64,000 nucleotides of DNA from Promicromonospora soli (GCF_014653785.1 NZ_BNAS01000001.1:729898-793897); one strand, 5' to 3'; positions 8,190-17,281 are shown, counted from the first letter of the stretch. Notes: generated from the letters alone by a model not told the origin. Translations and numbers: made by a program.

Positions 8190-10061
8190 TCATGACCTCG
8201 TTCCGAAGAGGAATCCATCTGCGTTCTTGACGACGTTCCCGGCCTTCATCTCAGCACTGAGCAGGGGAAGGTCAGTGTTGGGCAGGGTGTAGTCGAGGGT
8301 GTAGCCGTTCGACCCCTGACCGCTGAGGTGAATCGAGTGCGGGACGTTCGACGCCCCGTCGTACTGCGGCGTCACTTTGTACAGTACGTCCTCGCCGCTC
8401 TCGACGACCTTGCGCACCTCGCCCTCGATGGCCCTCTGCCAGGGGTTGTTGGACCGGTTGTACTGAGACACGAAGTTGGCCGCGTGGTTGTTCGGCCCGC
8501 CCAGCTGTGCGCCGTGCAGGTGGCCTGCCTGGTGGATGGACGGGTCGTAGTCCAGCGGCTTGACCGACGGGTTGGTCGAGCCACCGATGTTGTTCTTGGT
8601 GAGCCTGACCTCGATCCCGGAGGGCCTGCCGAGCCCGTCCACCTTGTAGCTGGCGCCGTTGATCTTGTAGGTGTGGTTCTTCTGCAGGTCCGCGGCGTGC
8701 ACGGCGTTGTGGACCAGGACGAGCGTGTCACCCGCGTACACGTAGTAGTTGTGATGGGTCTCGACGTGGAAGTTGTAGACGGTCTCGACGTCTGTCCCGT
8801 CACGGGTCTCGGTCTCGATGGCCTCGACCGGGACGGTGGCGCCCTCCGGGGTGACCAGCAGGTCGCCCACGTTGAGGAACGCGGCGTCGATCCAGCCGCG
8901 GCCGGAGACCATGAACGGGTGCTCCGAGGTGGTGGAGACGACGGCGCCCGCGATGGTCAGGTGGAACAGCTCGGTGGTGGTGCGGACGAACGTCTGCTGC
9001 ACCACCTGCAGCTCGTCCCGGCCGGTGACCAGGTCGTGGGCCCAGACCTTGTCGCCGACGGCGATGTCTTCGATCGGACGCGGCCCGTCGGGGGTGTGGA
9101 TCAGGGTGCCGGCGACGAAGCACTTGCCGAACCCGAACTTGCACGTCTTGCCCGACCTCAGGGCACCCTTGCTGATCCCCTTGGCCAGACCGGTCGCGGC
9201 CTTGGCCGCGGCACCCAGGCCGATGAGCGAGAGTGCCGCACCTGCGATGGCGAGGCCGGCTTCGGCCCAGGACCGTTCGCCGGTGGCGGCCAGGGTGATG
9301 TTCGCGACCGCACTGACTATCGCCGCGACAGCGGCGATGACGATGAGCACACCCGCCAGGGCGGTGCCCACGATCGGGATGAACGCGACGATCACGGCCA
9401 GGATCCCCGCGATGGTGGAGATCATGTCGGCGATGTCAGCGATCGCGGCGACGAGCTTGGACCCCCAGTCCTCCCACCACCCGTCGTTCAGATCATCCGA
9501 GCCGGTGATCTCCTCGATCCGGTCGATCGCATGCTCCGCGGCCCGGTTACGGTCCGAGACCGCGGACTCGATGCTCGACTTCGCCGAGGAGATCGCGCCG
9601 GCAGCCTGGTCCGCCTCGCCGTCGGCCTGCCGCGCCTTCTGCTCGTACTCCGCCTTCTCCGTCTCGTCCTTCGCCGAGTCGGCCAGGTCCTGCCACCGGT
9701 CCTTGGACCCCGACGCGGCCTGCGCCGCATCCTGCGCATCCCGCGCCTTGTCCAACGCCAACAGGGTCTCGGACTGCACCCGCTCCAGCGCGGACGCATA
9801 CCCGACCAGGGCCTCACCCGCGGCGACGTACCGGCCGTGCGCCTTGCGGATCTCGCCGACGGTGTCTTCCTTGGTCGCCATCAACGCATCCACCGCCTGC
9901 GAGACGGTGCCCTCGACATCCAGGCGACTCATCGCCGAGGCCGCGTTGTCGATCGAGCTGGCAACCTCCAGATACTCCTGCCCACCCGAGAGCACCAGCA
10001 CCGGGTCACCCGGCGTCGGGTCCGAGTCCAACCCCACCGGCGACCAATCAGACGGCCTCAA
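8190..10061 (-). CDS. Polymorphic toxin: T7SS-type signal, helical stalk, HINT and nuclease domains
   Basis: About 623 residues. The N-terminus reads LRPSDWSPVGLDSDPTPGDP, matching the putative T7SS secretion-signal family, which favours the TTG at 10061 (GAGGGG upstream) over the in-frame GTG at 10079. Residues 30-195 are helical and charged; 195-295 are strongly hydrophobic. A pre-toxin HINT domain spans C314 (CFVAGTLIHT) to the VHN at 450-452 and would cut itself to release the C-terminus. Residues 453-623 hold GHLHGAQLGG (H514, H516) and NHAANFVSQYNRSNN, the pattern of DNA/RNA non-specific endonucleases of the Endonuclea_NS_2 type. Two SUKH genes follow. Likely an interbacterial nuclease; no secretion apparatus is in the window. 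Confidence 0.88.
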   Translation of the reverse strand: MRPSDWSPVGLDSDPTPGDPVLVLSGGQEYLEVASSIDNAASAMSRLDVEGTVSQAVDALMATKEDTVGEIRKAHGRYVAAGEALVGYASALERVQSETLLALDKARDAQDAAQAASGSKDRWQDLADSAKDETEKAEYEQKARQADGEADQAAGAISSAKSSIESAVSDRNRAAEHAIDRIEEITGSDDLNDGWWEDWGSKLVAAIADIADMISTIAGILAVIVAFIPIVGTALAGVLIVIAAVAAIVSAVANITLAATGERSWAEAGLAIAGAALSLIGLGAAAKAATGLAKGISKGALRSGKTCKFGFGKCFVAGTLIHTPDGPRPIEDIAVGDKVWAHDLVTGRDELQVVQQTFVRTTTELFHLTIAGAVVSTTSEHPFMVSGRGWIDAAFLNVGDLLVTPEGATVPVEAIETETRDGTDVETVYNFHVETHHNYYVYAGDTLVLVHNAVHAADLQKNHTYKINGASYKVDGLGRPSGIEVRLTKNNIGGSTNPSVKPLDYDPSIHQAGHLHGAQLGGPNNHAANFVSQYNRSNNPWQRAIEGEVRKVVESGEDVLYKVTPQYDGASNVPHSIHLSGQGSNGYTLDYTLPNTDLPLLSAEMKAGNVVKNADGFLFGTRS

Positions 10062-10114
10062 CGAAACGCCACCCCTCACTTGTCCGACATGAAGGCATTC
10101 CCCTCGGCGAAGAG

Positions 10115-10143
10115 CCTATGCCAAAATCCTCATTACCGGACAA
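10115..10143 (-). promoter_or_regulatory. Candidate promoter of the toxin operon
   Basis: On the minus strand TTGTCC (10143-10138) and CATAGG (10120-10115) are separated by 17 bp, about 55 bp before the toxin start. The -10 match is weak, so this is only a candidate. Confidence 0.25.
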
Positions 10144-10299
10144 TAAGGACTCTTGACTCCGAGTGGCCCTCGGAAGATGCGCTGACGCGGCGGCGCGGGG
10201 TCGTCACCGGCGGGTTGGTGGAGGCCGAACGGTATCGCCAGCCCCGGAGGTCGGAGACGGACGGAGGGAACGGAGCGTCGTGCGGTCGCGGGCGCCCGG

Positions 10300-10776
10300 T
10301 CAGGCGGTCCCGAGGGATCGCAGCGTCTCGCCGTGCAGGCGCCGGGTCTGCCATTCGTTCATGGGCGTCGAGCCTAGGGCGTCATAGAACGCGATGGCCG
10401 GCTCGTTCCAGGTCAGGACCGCCCACTCCAGGCGGGTCCAGTCACGCTCGACGCAGATCTGGGCGAGGCGCGTGAGCAGGGCCTTGCCCGCGCCGGCACC
10501 CCGGTGCGCCGGGTCCACGAAGAGGTCCTCAAGCCAGATCCCGTTGCGCCCCGTCCAGGTGGAGAACGTCACGAACCACACGGCCATGCCGACGACGGCG
10601 CCGTCGCGCTCGGCGATCAGCGCGTGCGTCGTCGGCGTGCCGGCCTCGGGGAACAGGGCACGCGCGAAGTCGTCGACCGTGGCCTCAACGGCGTCGGGCT
10701 CGCGCTCGTAGTCGGCGAGCGCTTGGACGAGGTGCAGGATCTCGGGCAGGTCGGCCGGGACGGCTTCGCGGATCAT
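10300..10776 (-). CDS. GNAT family N-acetyltransferase
   Basis: A 158-residue acetyl-CoA-dependent N-acetyltransferase. It has the expected order: IREAVPADLPEILHLV (beta1-alpha1), GMAVWFVTFSTWTGRNGIWLEDLFVDPAHRGAGAGKAL (motif A, acetyl-CoA pyrophosphate loop), then WTRLEWAVLTWNEPAIAFYDALG (motif B). WLEDLFV followed by FYDALG is typical of diamine or aminoglycoside-like GNATs, but the acceptor cannot be read from sequence. ATG 10776 has GGGTGA 5 nt upstream and is preferred over GTG 10785. A single gene between the toxin locus and the YcxB-like gene. Confidence 0.9.
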   Translation of the reverse strand: MIREAVPADLPEILHLVQALADYEREPDAVEATVDDFARALFPEAGTPTTHALIAERDGAVVGMAVWFVTFSTWTGRNGIWLEDLFVDPAHRGAGAGKALLTRLAQICVERDWTRLEWAVLTWNEPAIAFYDALGSTPMNEWQTRRLHGETLRSLGTA

Positions 10777-10997
10777 GACGGTCACCCGGCCGAGCGTACG
10801 ACGCGCTTGCGCGAACGTGTAACTGCCCGTGGTGCCTCAGCGGCCTGGCTACGGTGCCCCCGGCCCAACCGTGCGCCCAAGCATGCCCTGAGGTCGCCCG
10901 GCTGACTTGTCCGACGACGCGCGGCTGATCGCCTGGGCACGCCGGGTGACCTCGCCCGACGCATCGACGACGCGATACCGAGCCGGGTCACGACCGG

Positions 10998-11648
10998 TCA
11001 GCGCAACTTGTACCGACCGACGTGCGCCTGGATCTGCGCCCTGACCAGCACCTGCTCGTCGACCGGGACCGCCCTCTTGGGCAGCCAGTACACGAGTGAG
11101 AACAACCCGTTCGGGACGTAGACGTAGTACGCCTCAGTCGTCTCGCGGGCACGGGACGCAATGGGCCACCTGAAGGACTGGCTCCCGCTGGGCCCAGCAT
11201 GGCTGAACCCGTCGGCGTCGAGCACGGCGCGCACGGGCTCGCGGTTCGCGGGCTTGCGCCAGGCGGCATGCCCGCCCAGCCGTGAGTACCCGAGGAGAAT
11301 CAGAGCCGCCGGCACACCGAGTACCAGCAGAATCATCAGGTCCGTGCGGTCGGCAACGGGTTCGCCGTCCCGGTCGACGAGGAAGTAGCTCATCAGGACC
11401 GCGAGCGTGAGCACGACGGCGAGCACCAACCAGGAGAGCACAGTGACCGCTCGCATCGTGGGCATGGCCCGGAGCACAGCGACGTAGTCCGACCGCTCCG
11501 GGACGAAGTCGTACGCCAGGCGGAGCCCGGTGTCGGTGACACCGGTCGCGTGATTCTCTTCGGCCACGCGCCGCAGCCTAGCCCGGCGAAGGTCCGCCTC
11601 CGTAGCAGAGCTCCTGGGTTCCGAGGACACGCGGGGAGCCAACCTCAC
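10998..11648 (-). CDS. YcxB-like membrane protein
   Basis: A 216-residue protein with two transmembrane helices (about residues 68-90 and 103-122) followed by a cytoplasmic C-terminal domain carrying FRWPIASRARETTEAYYVYV and LVYWLPKRAV, the pattern of the YcxB-like C-terminal domain. Function of the family is unknown. The GTG at 11648 overlaps the upstream gene's TGA as GTGA, suggesting translational coupling; the alternative GTG at 11567 would drop a poorly conserved leader. It pairs with the small protein at 11645-12028 in an accessory stretch near the toxin locus. Confidence 0.75.
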   Translation of the reverse strand: MRLAPRVSSEPRSSATEADLRRARLRRVAEENHATGVTDTGLRLAYDFVPERSDYVAVLRAMPTMRAVTVLSWLVLAVVLTLAVLMSYFLVDRDGEPVADRTDLMILLVLGVPAALILLGYSRLGGHAAWRKPANREPVRAVLDADGFSHAGPSGSQSFRWPIASRARETTEAYYVYVPNGLFSLVYWLPKRAVPVDEQVLVRAQIQAHVGRYKLR

Positions 11649-12028
11649 CGAAGGTGCAGGAAGATCCTGACGTCGTCGAGGCCGTCGATCGCCCGGCCGT
11701 CCACGTCCGCTGAATCCACGTCAGCACGCGCCGCCAAGGAATGCACCAGCGCAAGGGCCTCATCGCCGAGATGGCCGAACCGTCGAGCGACATGTCCTAG
11801 GCAGAGGCCGGCCAGCCCCAGCAGCTGACTTCCGGAATCAGCACGTGTTCCGACCTGCACGCACCAGTGCTCGACGAACTCCCGGTCGTCGTCGTTCAAG
11901 GCACTCCCCACCAGGGCGTCCGCCGCCTCGGGTTCATGCGCCTGGTTCCCGATCGCCCGCTCCAGCGTCTCGACAACCACGTCGTGCGGCAGGGCAGGAG
12001 GGTTCTCGAAGCGCAGATGCGAGTGCAC
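11645..12028 (-). CDS. Small hypothetical protein, HEAT-like
   Basis: A 127-residue, mostly helical protein starting at GTG 12028. The central part, HWCVQVGTRADSGSQLLGLAGLCLGHVARRFGHLGDEALALVHSL, resembles one HEAT-like helical pair. Short proteins of this type often sit near polymorphic toxins and may act in immunity, but that is inference from context. It overlaps the following YcxB-like gene by 4 bp (GTGA). No catalytic motif is visible. Confidence 0.65.
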   Translation of the reverse strand: MHSHLRFENPPALPHDVVVETLERAIGNQAHEPEAADALVGSALNDDDREFVEHWCVQVGTRADSGSQLLGLAGLCLGHVARRFGHLGDEALALVHSLAARADVDSADVDGRAIDGLDDVRIFLHLR

Positions 12029-12170
12029 GCCGCGAGGCTACGCGGTCCACTGCGGGATTTGTAGCCGGGCACGGTCCCATCTACAGATGGCCCCGTGGGG
12101 GTAGATCTGCCCACTCGCGTCCGAGTGAAAACGGCCTGTGAACAGGTCAGATACCAAGAACGGCGGTAGG

Positions 12171-12244
12171 TGGGCCCGGAGGGATTCGAACCCCCGACAT
12201 CCACGGTGTAAACGTGGCGCTCTAACCAACTGAGCTACGAGCCC
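12171..12244 (-). tRNA. tRNA-Val (TAC)
   Basis: Minus strand, 74 nt without encoded CCA. Acceptor stem GGGCTCG pairs with CGGGCCC (one T-G wobble), followed by discriminator A. The anticodon loop TTTACAC gives anticodon TAC, read as valine. D-loop AGCTCAGTTGGTTAGAGC and T-loop GTTCGAATC are canonical. It marks the boundary between the accessory stretch and the core genes to the right. Confidence 0.95.
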
Positions 12245-12320
12245 GGCAGCGGACAACAATACCTGGCCCACACCACACATCGGGCCTAGTTTTCCGAACT
12301 GGCCTGCATGGGGCGGCGTG

Positions 12321-12815
12321 TCAGATCTCCGCGACCGCCTGGCGGTAGTCCTCAAGGTCGCGCGCCTTGCCCCGCGGGTTGACGACGCACCAGCGGACGA
12401 TCCCGTCGGCGTCGATCAGGAACGTGCCGCGCAGCGGGTTCCCGGTGCTCTCGTCGAACACGCCGTAGTCGCGCGCGACCTCGCCGTGCGGCCAGAAGTC
12501 GGACAGCAGGTCGAACTGGTAGCCCTCGGCCGCCTGCCAGGCCTTGAGCGTGAAGACCGCGTCGGTCGAGACCACGAGCAGCCGTACGCTGGCGGTCTCG
12601 AAGTCCTCGATGTTGTCGCGCAGCTCGCACAGCTCGTTCGTGCACGTGCCCGAGAAGGCGAACGGCACGAAGACCACGAGCACCGGTGCGCCACGCAGGT
12701 CGGACAGTGTCGTCGGGGTGCCGTGGGTATCAGGGAGCGTGAAGTCGGGTGCGGGATCACCCGGCTTCAGCGACATCATGGGAACGGTCGGCGCAGTGGC
12801 GGCAGACTCGGTCAT
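12321..12815 (-). CDS. Peroxiredoxin, AhpE type
   Basis: A 164-residue thiol peroxidase that reduces hydrogen peroxide and organic peroxides. The thioredoxin-fold pattern KPGDPAPDFTLPDTHG is followed by VFVPFAFSGTCTNELCELRDN; C58 is the peroxidatic cysteine, with T55-like hydroxyl and later R residues as in AhpE. A second cysteine, C63, lies five residues later and could act as a resolving cysteine, unlike classic one-Cys AhpE. GNPLRGTFLIDADGIVRW near the C-terminus fits the family. It lies next to DUF3052 and aceE, an arrangement seen across actinobacteria. An mycothiol- or thioredoxin-linked reductant is expected. Confidence 0.9.
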   Translation of the reverse strand: MTESAATAPTVPMMSLKPGDPAPDFTLPDTHGTPTTLSDLRGAPVLVVFVPFAFSGTCTNELCELRDNIEDFETASVRLLVVSTDAVFTLKAWQAAEGYQFDLLSDFWPHGEVARDYGVFDESTGNPLRGTFLIDADGIVRWCVVNPRGKARDLEDYRQAVAEI

Positions 12816-12837
12816 GGCTCTAATCCTGTCAGGCCGT

Positions 12838-13245
12838 TCAGCGACCGCGGCCCCGGTAGGCGAGCCGAGTCGCGGACCAGTCCTCCGCGATGGCGAAGGT
12901 GCTGGTGGTCTGGAGGCCCGCGGTGGTCGCGGCCTCCTGGATGTCGCTGTGGCCCACTTCCCCGTCCCGACCGGGCTTGGGCGTGAAGATCCAGATGAGG
13001 CCGCCGTCGTCCAGGACGGTCTGGACGTCGACCAGTGCGTCGGTGAGGTCTCCGTCGTCCTCCCGCCACCACAGGATGACGCCGTCGGTCACGTCGCCGA
13101 AGTCCTCGTCCTCCAGCTCGCTACCGATGATCTCTTCGATGTCGGCCCGGAGCTCTTCGTCGACATCGTCTCCCCAGCCGAATTCCTGCACCACTTGGCC
13201 GGCCTCGAAACCGAGGCGCCCAGCGCCCTGGGTGTCCGTGCTCAC
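12838..13245 (-). CDS. DUF3052 domain-containing protein
   Basis: A 135-residue acidic protein starting GTG at 13245 (AGGGAC about 10 nt upstream). The body GRLGFEAGQVVQEFGWGDDVDEELRADIEEIIG, a YCxxWWRxxDGDLTDALVD-like middle (ILWWREDDGDLTDALVD) and GGLIWIFTPKPGR match DUF3052, an actinobacterial family found beside aceE. Function unknown. It is divergent from aceE across a 438-bp gap and lies 22 bp upstream of the peroxiredoxin, with which it is probably cotranscribed. Confidence 0.88.
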   Translation of the reverse strand: MSTDTQGAGRLGFEAGQVVQEFGWGDDVDEELRADIEEIIGSELEDEDFGDVTDGVILWWREDDGDLTDALVDVQTVLDDGGLIWIFTPKPGRDGEVGHSDIQEAATTAGLQTTSTFAIAEDWSATRLAYRGRGR

Positions 13246-13683
13246 TTGGTTGATCGTCCCTCTCTCTGTCCGGCACTGGCAGCCGGGTCGTGTGCCTGTT
13301 CTGTCGGCCCTACGTCGGGCCCTCCGTCGCCAAAGGTAGTGCACGCACCCCCGCCATGCCTCGCAACCAGGAGGTGTGGTTTCTATTTGATGATTCGATG
13401 AGACCAGGGCAACGCACAGGTCATGCACTCAGTCTCATTATTGCGATACTGCGTATCAATAGTGGTGCGAACCGGCACAGACGTAACGCAGATCACGCAC
13501 TCTTGACCGCCCTATGGTGTGAGGACACGCTGTGAGGGGACAGAATGGGAAGACCACCTGTGCGTGGGCGTGCACAGCCGCAACCCCAGCTGTGGTGACG
13601 CTACCGCCGACGCGACGGGTCCTGACGAGGCGGCGAGGAGCGCGAACCGCGACCGCGCCGCGCGACACCGAGAGAGGTTGCTG
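13246..13683. other. Divergent DUF3052/aceE intergenic region
   Basis: A 438-bp non-coding gap, long for this genome. The part from about 13370 to 13500 is markedly richer in A+T than its neighbours and must hold both promoters. The clearest element is a dyad GATAC-TGC-GTATC at 13445-13456, flanked by ATTG and AAT. TTGACC at 13503 is a possible -35 for aceE but lacks a good -10 at 17 bp. The last 150 bp before the aceE start could form an unusually long leader. Confidence 0.45.
13445..13456. promoter_or_regulatory. Candidate regulator-binding dyad upstream of aceE
   Basis: GATAC TGC GTATC is a perfect 5-bp inverted repeat in the A+T-rich part of the DUF3052/aceE gap. Position fits a regulator of aceE or DUF3052, but no family-specific match is recognised. 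Confidence 0.3.
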
Positions 13684-16431
13684 GTGGCTTCGTTTGACGA
13701 GACCGGACCGCTGATCAACGGTCTGCTCAGCGCCGTACCTGACATCGACCCGGCCGAGACCGAGGAATGGGTCGAGTCCTTCGACGGGCTGATCGACGAC
13801 AAGGGCGGACCCCGCGCCAGGTACGTCATGCTCAACCTGCTCCGGCGGGCACGGGAACGGAATGTGAGCATCCCCGCGTCGATGGCGACGCCCTACGTGA
13901 ACACCATCGGGGTGCACGAGGAGCCGTACTTCCCGGGTGACGAGGCCATGGAGCGCCGGTATCGCTCGTGGATCCGCTGGAACGCGGCAGTCATGGTGAC
14001 CCGCGCCCAGCGCGAGGGCCTCGGCGTCGGCGGCCACATCTCCTCGTACGCGTCCGTGGCGACGCTCTACGAGGTCGGCCTGAACCACTTCTTCCGCGGC
14101 AAGGACCACCCGGGCGGCGGCGACCAGATCTACTTCCAGGGCCACGCCTCCCCCGGCGTCTACGCCCGGGCGTACCTCGAGGGCCGCCTGACCGCGGACC
14201 AGCTCGACGGGTTCCGGCAGGAGAAGTCGCACGCGGGTGGCGGTCTGCCGTCCTACCCGCACCCGCGCCTCATGCAGGACTTCTGGGAGTTCCCGACCGT
14301 GAGCATGGGCCTCGGCCCGGCGTCGGCGATCTACCAGGCGTGGACCAACAAGTACCTGCACAACCGCGGGATCAAGGACACCAGCCAGCAGGACGTCTGG
14401 GCGTTCCTGGGCGACGGCGAGATGGACGAGCCGGAGAGCCGCGGCATGATCCAGCACGCCGCACACCAGCAGCTGGACAACCTGACCTTCGTCGTGAACT
14501 GCAACCTGCAGCGCCTCGACGGGCCGGTGCGCGGTAACGGCAAGATCGTCCAGGAGCTGGAGGCGCAGTTCAAGGGCGCCGGCTGGAACGTCATCAAGGT
14601 CGTGTGGGGCCGCGAGTGGGACGCCCTGCTCAACGCGGACAAGGACCGCGCGCTGGTCAACCTGATGAACATCACCCCCGACGGTGACTACCAGACCTAC
14701 CGCGCGGAGTCCGGCGCGTTCATCCGCGAGCACTTCTTCGGGCGCGACCCGCGCACGAAGGCGCTCGTCGAGAACATGACCGACGAAGACATCTGGAACA
14801 TGAAGCGCGGCGGGCACGACTACCGCAAGCTCTACGCGGCCTACTCCGCGGCGCGGGCGCACACCGGTCAGCCGACCGTCATCCTGGCGCACACCGTCAA
14901 GGGCTACGGCCTGGGCGCGGGCTTCGCCGGGCGCAACGCGACGCACCAGATGAAGAAGCTCAAGGGCGACGACCTCAAGACGCTCCGCGACTCGCTCCGC
15001 ATCCCGATCTCGGACGCCGAGCTCGAGGCCGACCCGTACCTGCCGCCGTACTACCACCCGGGCCCCGACGCGCCGGAGGTCCAGTACATGCTGGAGCGCC
15101 GCCGTCAGCTCGGTGGGTTCGTGCCGGAGCGCCGCACCGCGAAGAAGACCCTCCCGCTGCCGGAGGACAAGACGTACGAGCTGCTGAAGAAGGGCTCCGG
15201 CACGCAGCAGGTCGCCACGACCATGTCGTTCGTGCGCCTGCTCAAGGACCTCTTCAAGGCCAAGGACTTCGGCAACCGCATTGTGCCGATCATCCCGGAC
15301 GAGGCGCGCACCTTCGGCCTCGACTCGATCTTCCCGAGCGCCAAGATCTTCAACACGGTCGGGCAGAACTACCTCGCAGTGGACCGCGAGCTCATGCTGA
15401 GCTACAAGGAGTCCGAGCAGGGCCAGATCATGCACACCGGCATCAACGAGGCCGGTTCCGCGGCCGCGTTCCAGTCGGTCGGCACGTCGTACGCGACGCA
15501 CGGCGAGCCGATGATCCCGGTCTACATCTTCTACTCGATGTTCGGCTTCCAGCGCACGGGCGACCAGTTCTGGGCGGCCGGCGACCAGATGACGCGCGGC
15601 TTCATCATCGGCGCCACCGCCGGGCGCACCACCCTCACGGGTGAGGGCCTGCAGCACGCCGACGGCCACAGCCCGCTCATCGCCGGCACCAACTCGGCGA
15701 TCGTGCAGTACGACCCGGCCTACGGGTACGAGATCCGGCACATCGTGCGCGACGGCATCGAGCGCATGTACGGCGACGGCTCCGACGGCCGCGACCAGGA
15801 CGTCATGTACTACCTCACGGTGTACAACGAGCCGATGGTCCAGCCGGTCGAGCCGGAGGACGTCGACATCGAGGGCATCAAGCGCGGCATCCACCGCATC
15901 TCGGTCTCCGACGCCGAGGGCCCCAAGGCCCAGCTCCTCTCCTCCGGTGTGGGCGTGCCGTGGGCGCTCGAGGCGCAGCAGCTCCTCCGGGAGGACTGGG
16001 GCGTCTCGGCCGACGTGTGGTCCGTGACCAGCTGGAACGAGCTGCGTCGCGACGCCCTCGCTGCAGAGCACGACGCCCTGGTCGACCCGTCGGCGCCGAT
16101 GCGTACGCCGTACGTCACGGAGAAGCTGTCCGGTGCCGAGGGGCCGTTCGTCGCGACGAGCGACTACGACCACCTCGTGCCCGACCAGATTCGCGCCTGG
16201 GTCCCCGGCGACTACGCGGTGCTCGGCGCGGACGGCTTCGGCTTCTCCGACACCCGGGCCGCCGCGCGGCGTTACTTCCTCATCGACGGCCCGTCGATGG
16301 TGGTCCGGACGCTGCAGGTCCTCGCCCGCCGCGGCGAGGTCCCGGCCGACGTCGTGCCGAAGGCTGTCGAGAAGTACCGCTTGCTCGACGTCACCGCCGG
16401 CACGTCCGGCAACGCGGGCGGCGACAGCTGA
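13684..16431 (+). CDS. aceE: Pyruvate dehydrogenase E1 component, homodimeric
   Basis: A 915-residue thiamine-diphosphate enzyme that decarboxylates pyruvate and passes the acetyl group to E2 in the pyruvate dehydrogenase complex. The single-chain form is typical of actinobacteria. The TPP-binding motif runs from GDGE (243-246) to NCNLQ (272-276). The N-terminal half also has [22 protein letters not shown], and the C-terminal half [25 protein letters not shown] 13684 was chosen because GAGAGG precedes it and protein-like sequence starts there ([15 protein letters not shown]). The length is normal for the family. E2 and E3 genes are not in the window. Confidence 0.96.
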   Translation: MASFDETGPLINGLLSAVPDIDPAETEEWVESFDGLIDDKGGPRARYVMLNLLRRARERNVSIPASMATPYVNTIGVHEEPYFPGDEAMERRYRSWIRWNAAVMVTRAQREGLGVGGHISSYASVATLYEVGLNHFFRGKDHPGGGDQIYFQGHASPGVYARAYLEGRLTADQLDGFRQEKSHAGGGLPSYPHPRLMQDFWEFPTVSMGLGPASAIYQAWTNKYLHNRGIKDTSQQDVWAFLGDGEMDEPESRGMIQHAAHQQLDNLTFVVNCNLQRLDGPVRGNGKIVQELEAQFKGAGWNVIKVVWGREWDALLNADKDRALVNLMNITPDGDYQTYRAESGAFIREHFFGRDPRTKALVENMTDEDIWNMKRGGHDYRKLYAAYSAARAHTGQPTVILAHTVKGYGLGAGFAGRNATHQMKKLKGDDLKTLRDSLRIPISDAELEADPYLPPYYHPGPDAPEVQYMLERRRQLGGFVPERRTAKKTLPLPEDKTYELLKKGSGTQQVATTMSFVRLLKDLFKAKDFGNRIVPIIPDEARTFGLDSIFPSAKIFNTVGQNYLAVDRELMLSYKESEQGQIMHTGINEAGSAAAFQSVGTSYATHGEPMIPVYIFYSMFGFQRTGDQFWAAGDQMTRGFIIGATAGRTTLTGEGLQHADGHSPLIAGTNSAIVQYDPAYGYEIRHIVRDGIERMYGDGSDGRDQDVMYYLTVYNEPMVQPVEPEDVDIEGIKRGIHRISVSDAEGPKAQLLSSGVGVPWALEAQQLLREDWGVSADVWSVTSWNELRRDALAAEHDALVDPSAPMRTPYVTEKLSGAEGPFVATSDYDHLVPDQIRAWVPGDYAVLGADGFGFSDTRAAARRYFLIDGPSMVVRTLQVLARRGEVPADVVPKAVEKYRLLDVTAGTSGNAGGDS

Positions 16432-16442
16432 TCCACGGCTGG

Positions 16443-16514
16443 TCCGCTCCGAGAACGACTTGAGGTACCGATCCGATCCGCGGATTCGGTACCTCAAGTC
16501 ATTCTCGGAGCGGA
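16443..16514. terminator. 29-bp hairpin after aceE, probable bidirectional terminator
   Basis: Arms 16443-16471 and 16486-16514 are complementary over 29 bp with one mismatch and a 14-nt loop. It sits 12 bp past the aceE stop and 15 bp from the convergent gene's stop, so it would terminate both. There is no T-tract. Confidence 0.65.
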
Positions 16515-16528
16515 TGTTCGCGGGGGCG

Positions 16529-17221
16529 TCAGGCGCCCGACTTCTCCTGCTCGCTCGCCGCGATCGCCCTCGCCAGCTCGTCCCGCAGCGGCTTGACCGC
16601 CCTCGTGTCGGGGTGCATGTCGAGCGCCCGCAGGTGCTGTCGCGCCTCGAAGGCTCGGTCCGCCTCGAGCGCGGCCAGCACCAGGTGCTTGCCCACGATC
16701 GGCGAGTGCTCCCGCACCCGCCAGTGGCCCACGCCCAGCCCGAGGGCCTCCACCGGCATCCCCGCGTCGCGCAGGATGGCGAGCCCTTCGGCCAGGGCGC
16801 GCCCCTCCGGGTCCCGCTCGGCCGCGGTACTGAGCCGTCGGACGGCGCCCTCCGGGTCGTCGGCCAGCGACAGCCGGCCCAGCTCGATCAGGGGGTACCA
16901 GCCTCGCGGGTGCCCGGCCAGCTCTTCGGCAAGCGCCCAGACCGCGAGGTCGGCGTCGTGCTGCTTCGACTCGGGTATGTCCTCGGAGTCTCGGAGAGGG
17001 TCCTCCAGCGTTGGATCTTCGGCTGCCCGACGGCGGACGATCTCTGCCAGGGCGCCGAAGGCTTCCTCGTTGTTGGGATCGTCGGTCAGCTGAGCGCGCA
17101 GCGCATCCTCGTGTACCGCGTCCCCCCGTCGGGGCGCCGACGGCGACGGGCGGCGAGCGCCGACCGTGGACGCGGACAGGGGCCGACGGATGAGGCGGCG
17201 GAGCCGTTGCATCAGGGCCAT
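16529..17221 (-). CDS. TPR-like hypothetical protein
   Basis: A 230-residue soluble protein with an Arg-rich N-terminus (MALMQRLRRLIRRP) followed by TPR-like helical pairs: ALRAQLTDDPNNEEAFGALAEIVRR, WYPLIELGRLSLADDPEGAVRRL, HLVLAALEADRAFEARQHLRALDMHP. Such proteins with a basic N-terminus and TPR units occur widely in actinobacteria without known role. It is divergent from fasR, with 99 bp between the starts, and convergent with aceE. Confidence 0.8.
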   Translation of the reverse strand: MALMQRLRRLIRRPLSASTVGARRPSPSAPRRGDAVHEDALRAQLTDDPNNEEAFGALAEIVRRRAAEDPTLEDPLRDSEDIPESKQHDADLAVWALAEELAGHPRGWYPLIELGRLSLADDPEGAVRRLSTAAERDPEGRALAEGLAILRDAGMPVEALGLGVGHWRVREHSPIVGKHLVLAALEADRAFEARQHLRALDMHPDTRAVKPLRDELARAIAASEQEKSGA

Positions 17222-17281
17222 GCCTCGACCCTACAGTTTTCCTCCGGCCTGCACTGTGATGATGCTGTCTCGAAAGTCCGT

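Noticed and set aside
10133-10354. 73-codon frame between the toxin and GNAT genes
   Set aside because: It overlaps the GNAT gene end, has an Arg/Pro-rich shadow composition and no ribosome site.
12171-12244. tRNA-Val as an attachment site for the accessory region to its left
   Set aside because: No second copy of the tRNA-Val 3' end was found in the window, so there is no direct evidence of integration there.
13456-16497. 1013-codon open frame on the minus strand across aceE
   Set aside because: It lies wholly over aceE and has the Val/Arg/Asp-rich composition of an antisense shadow; aceE has clear TPP motifs.
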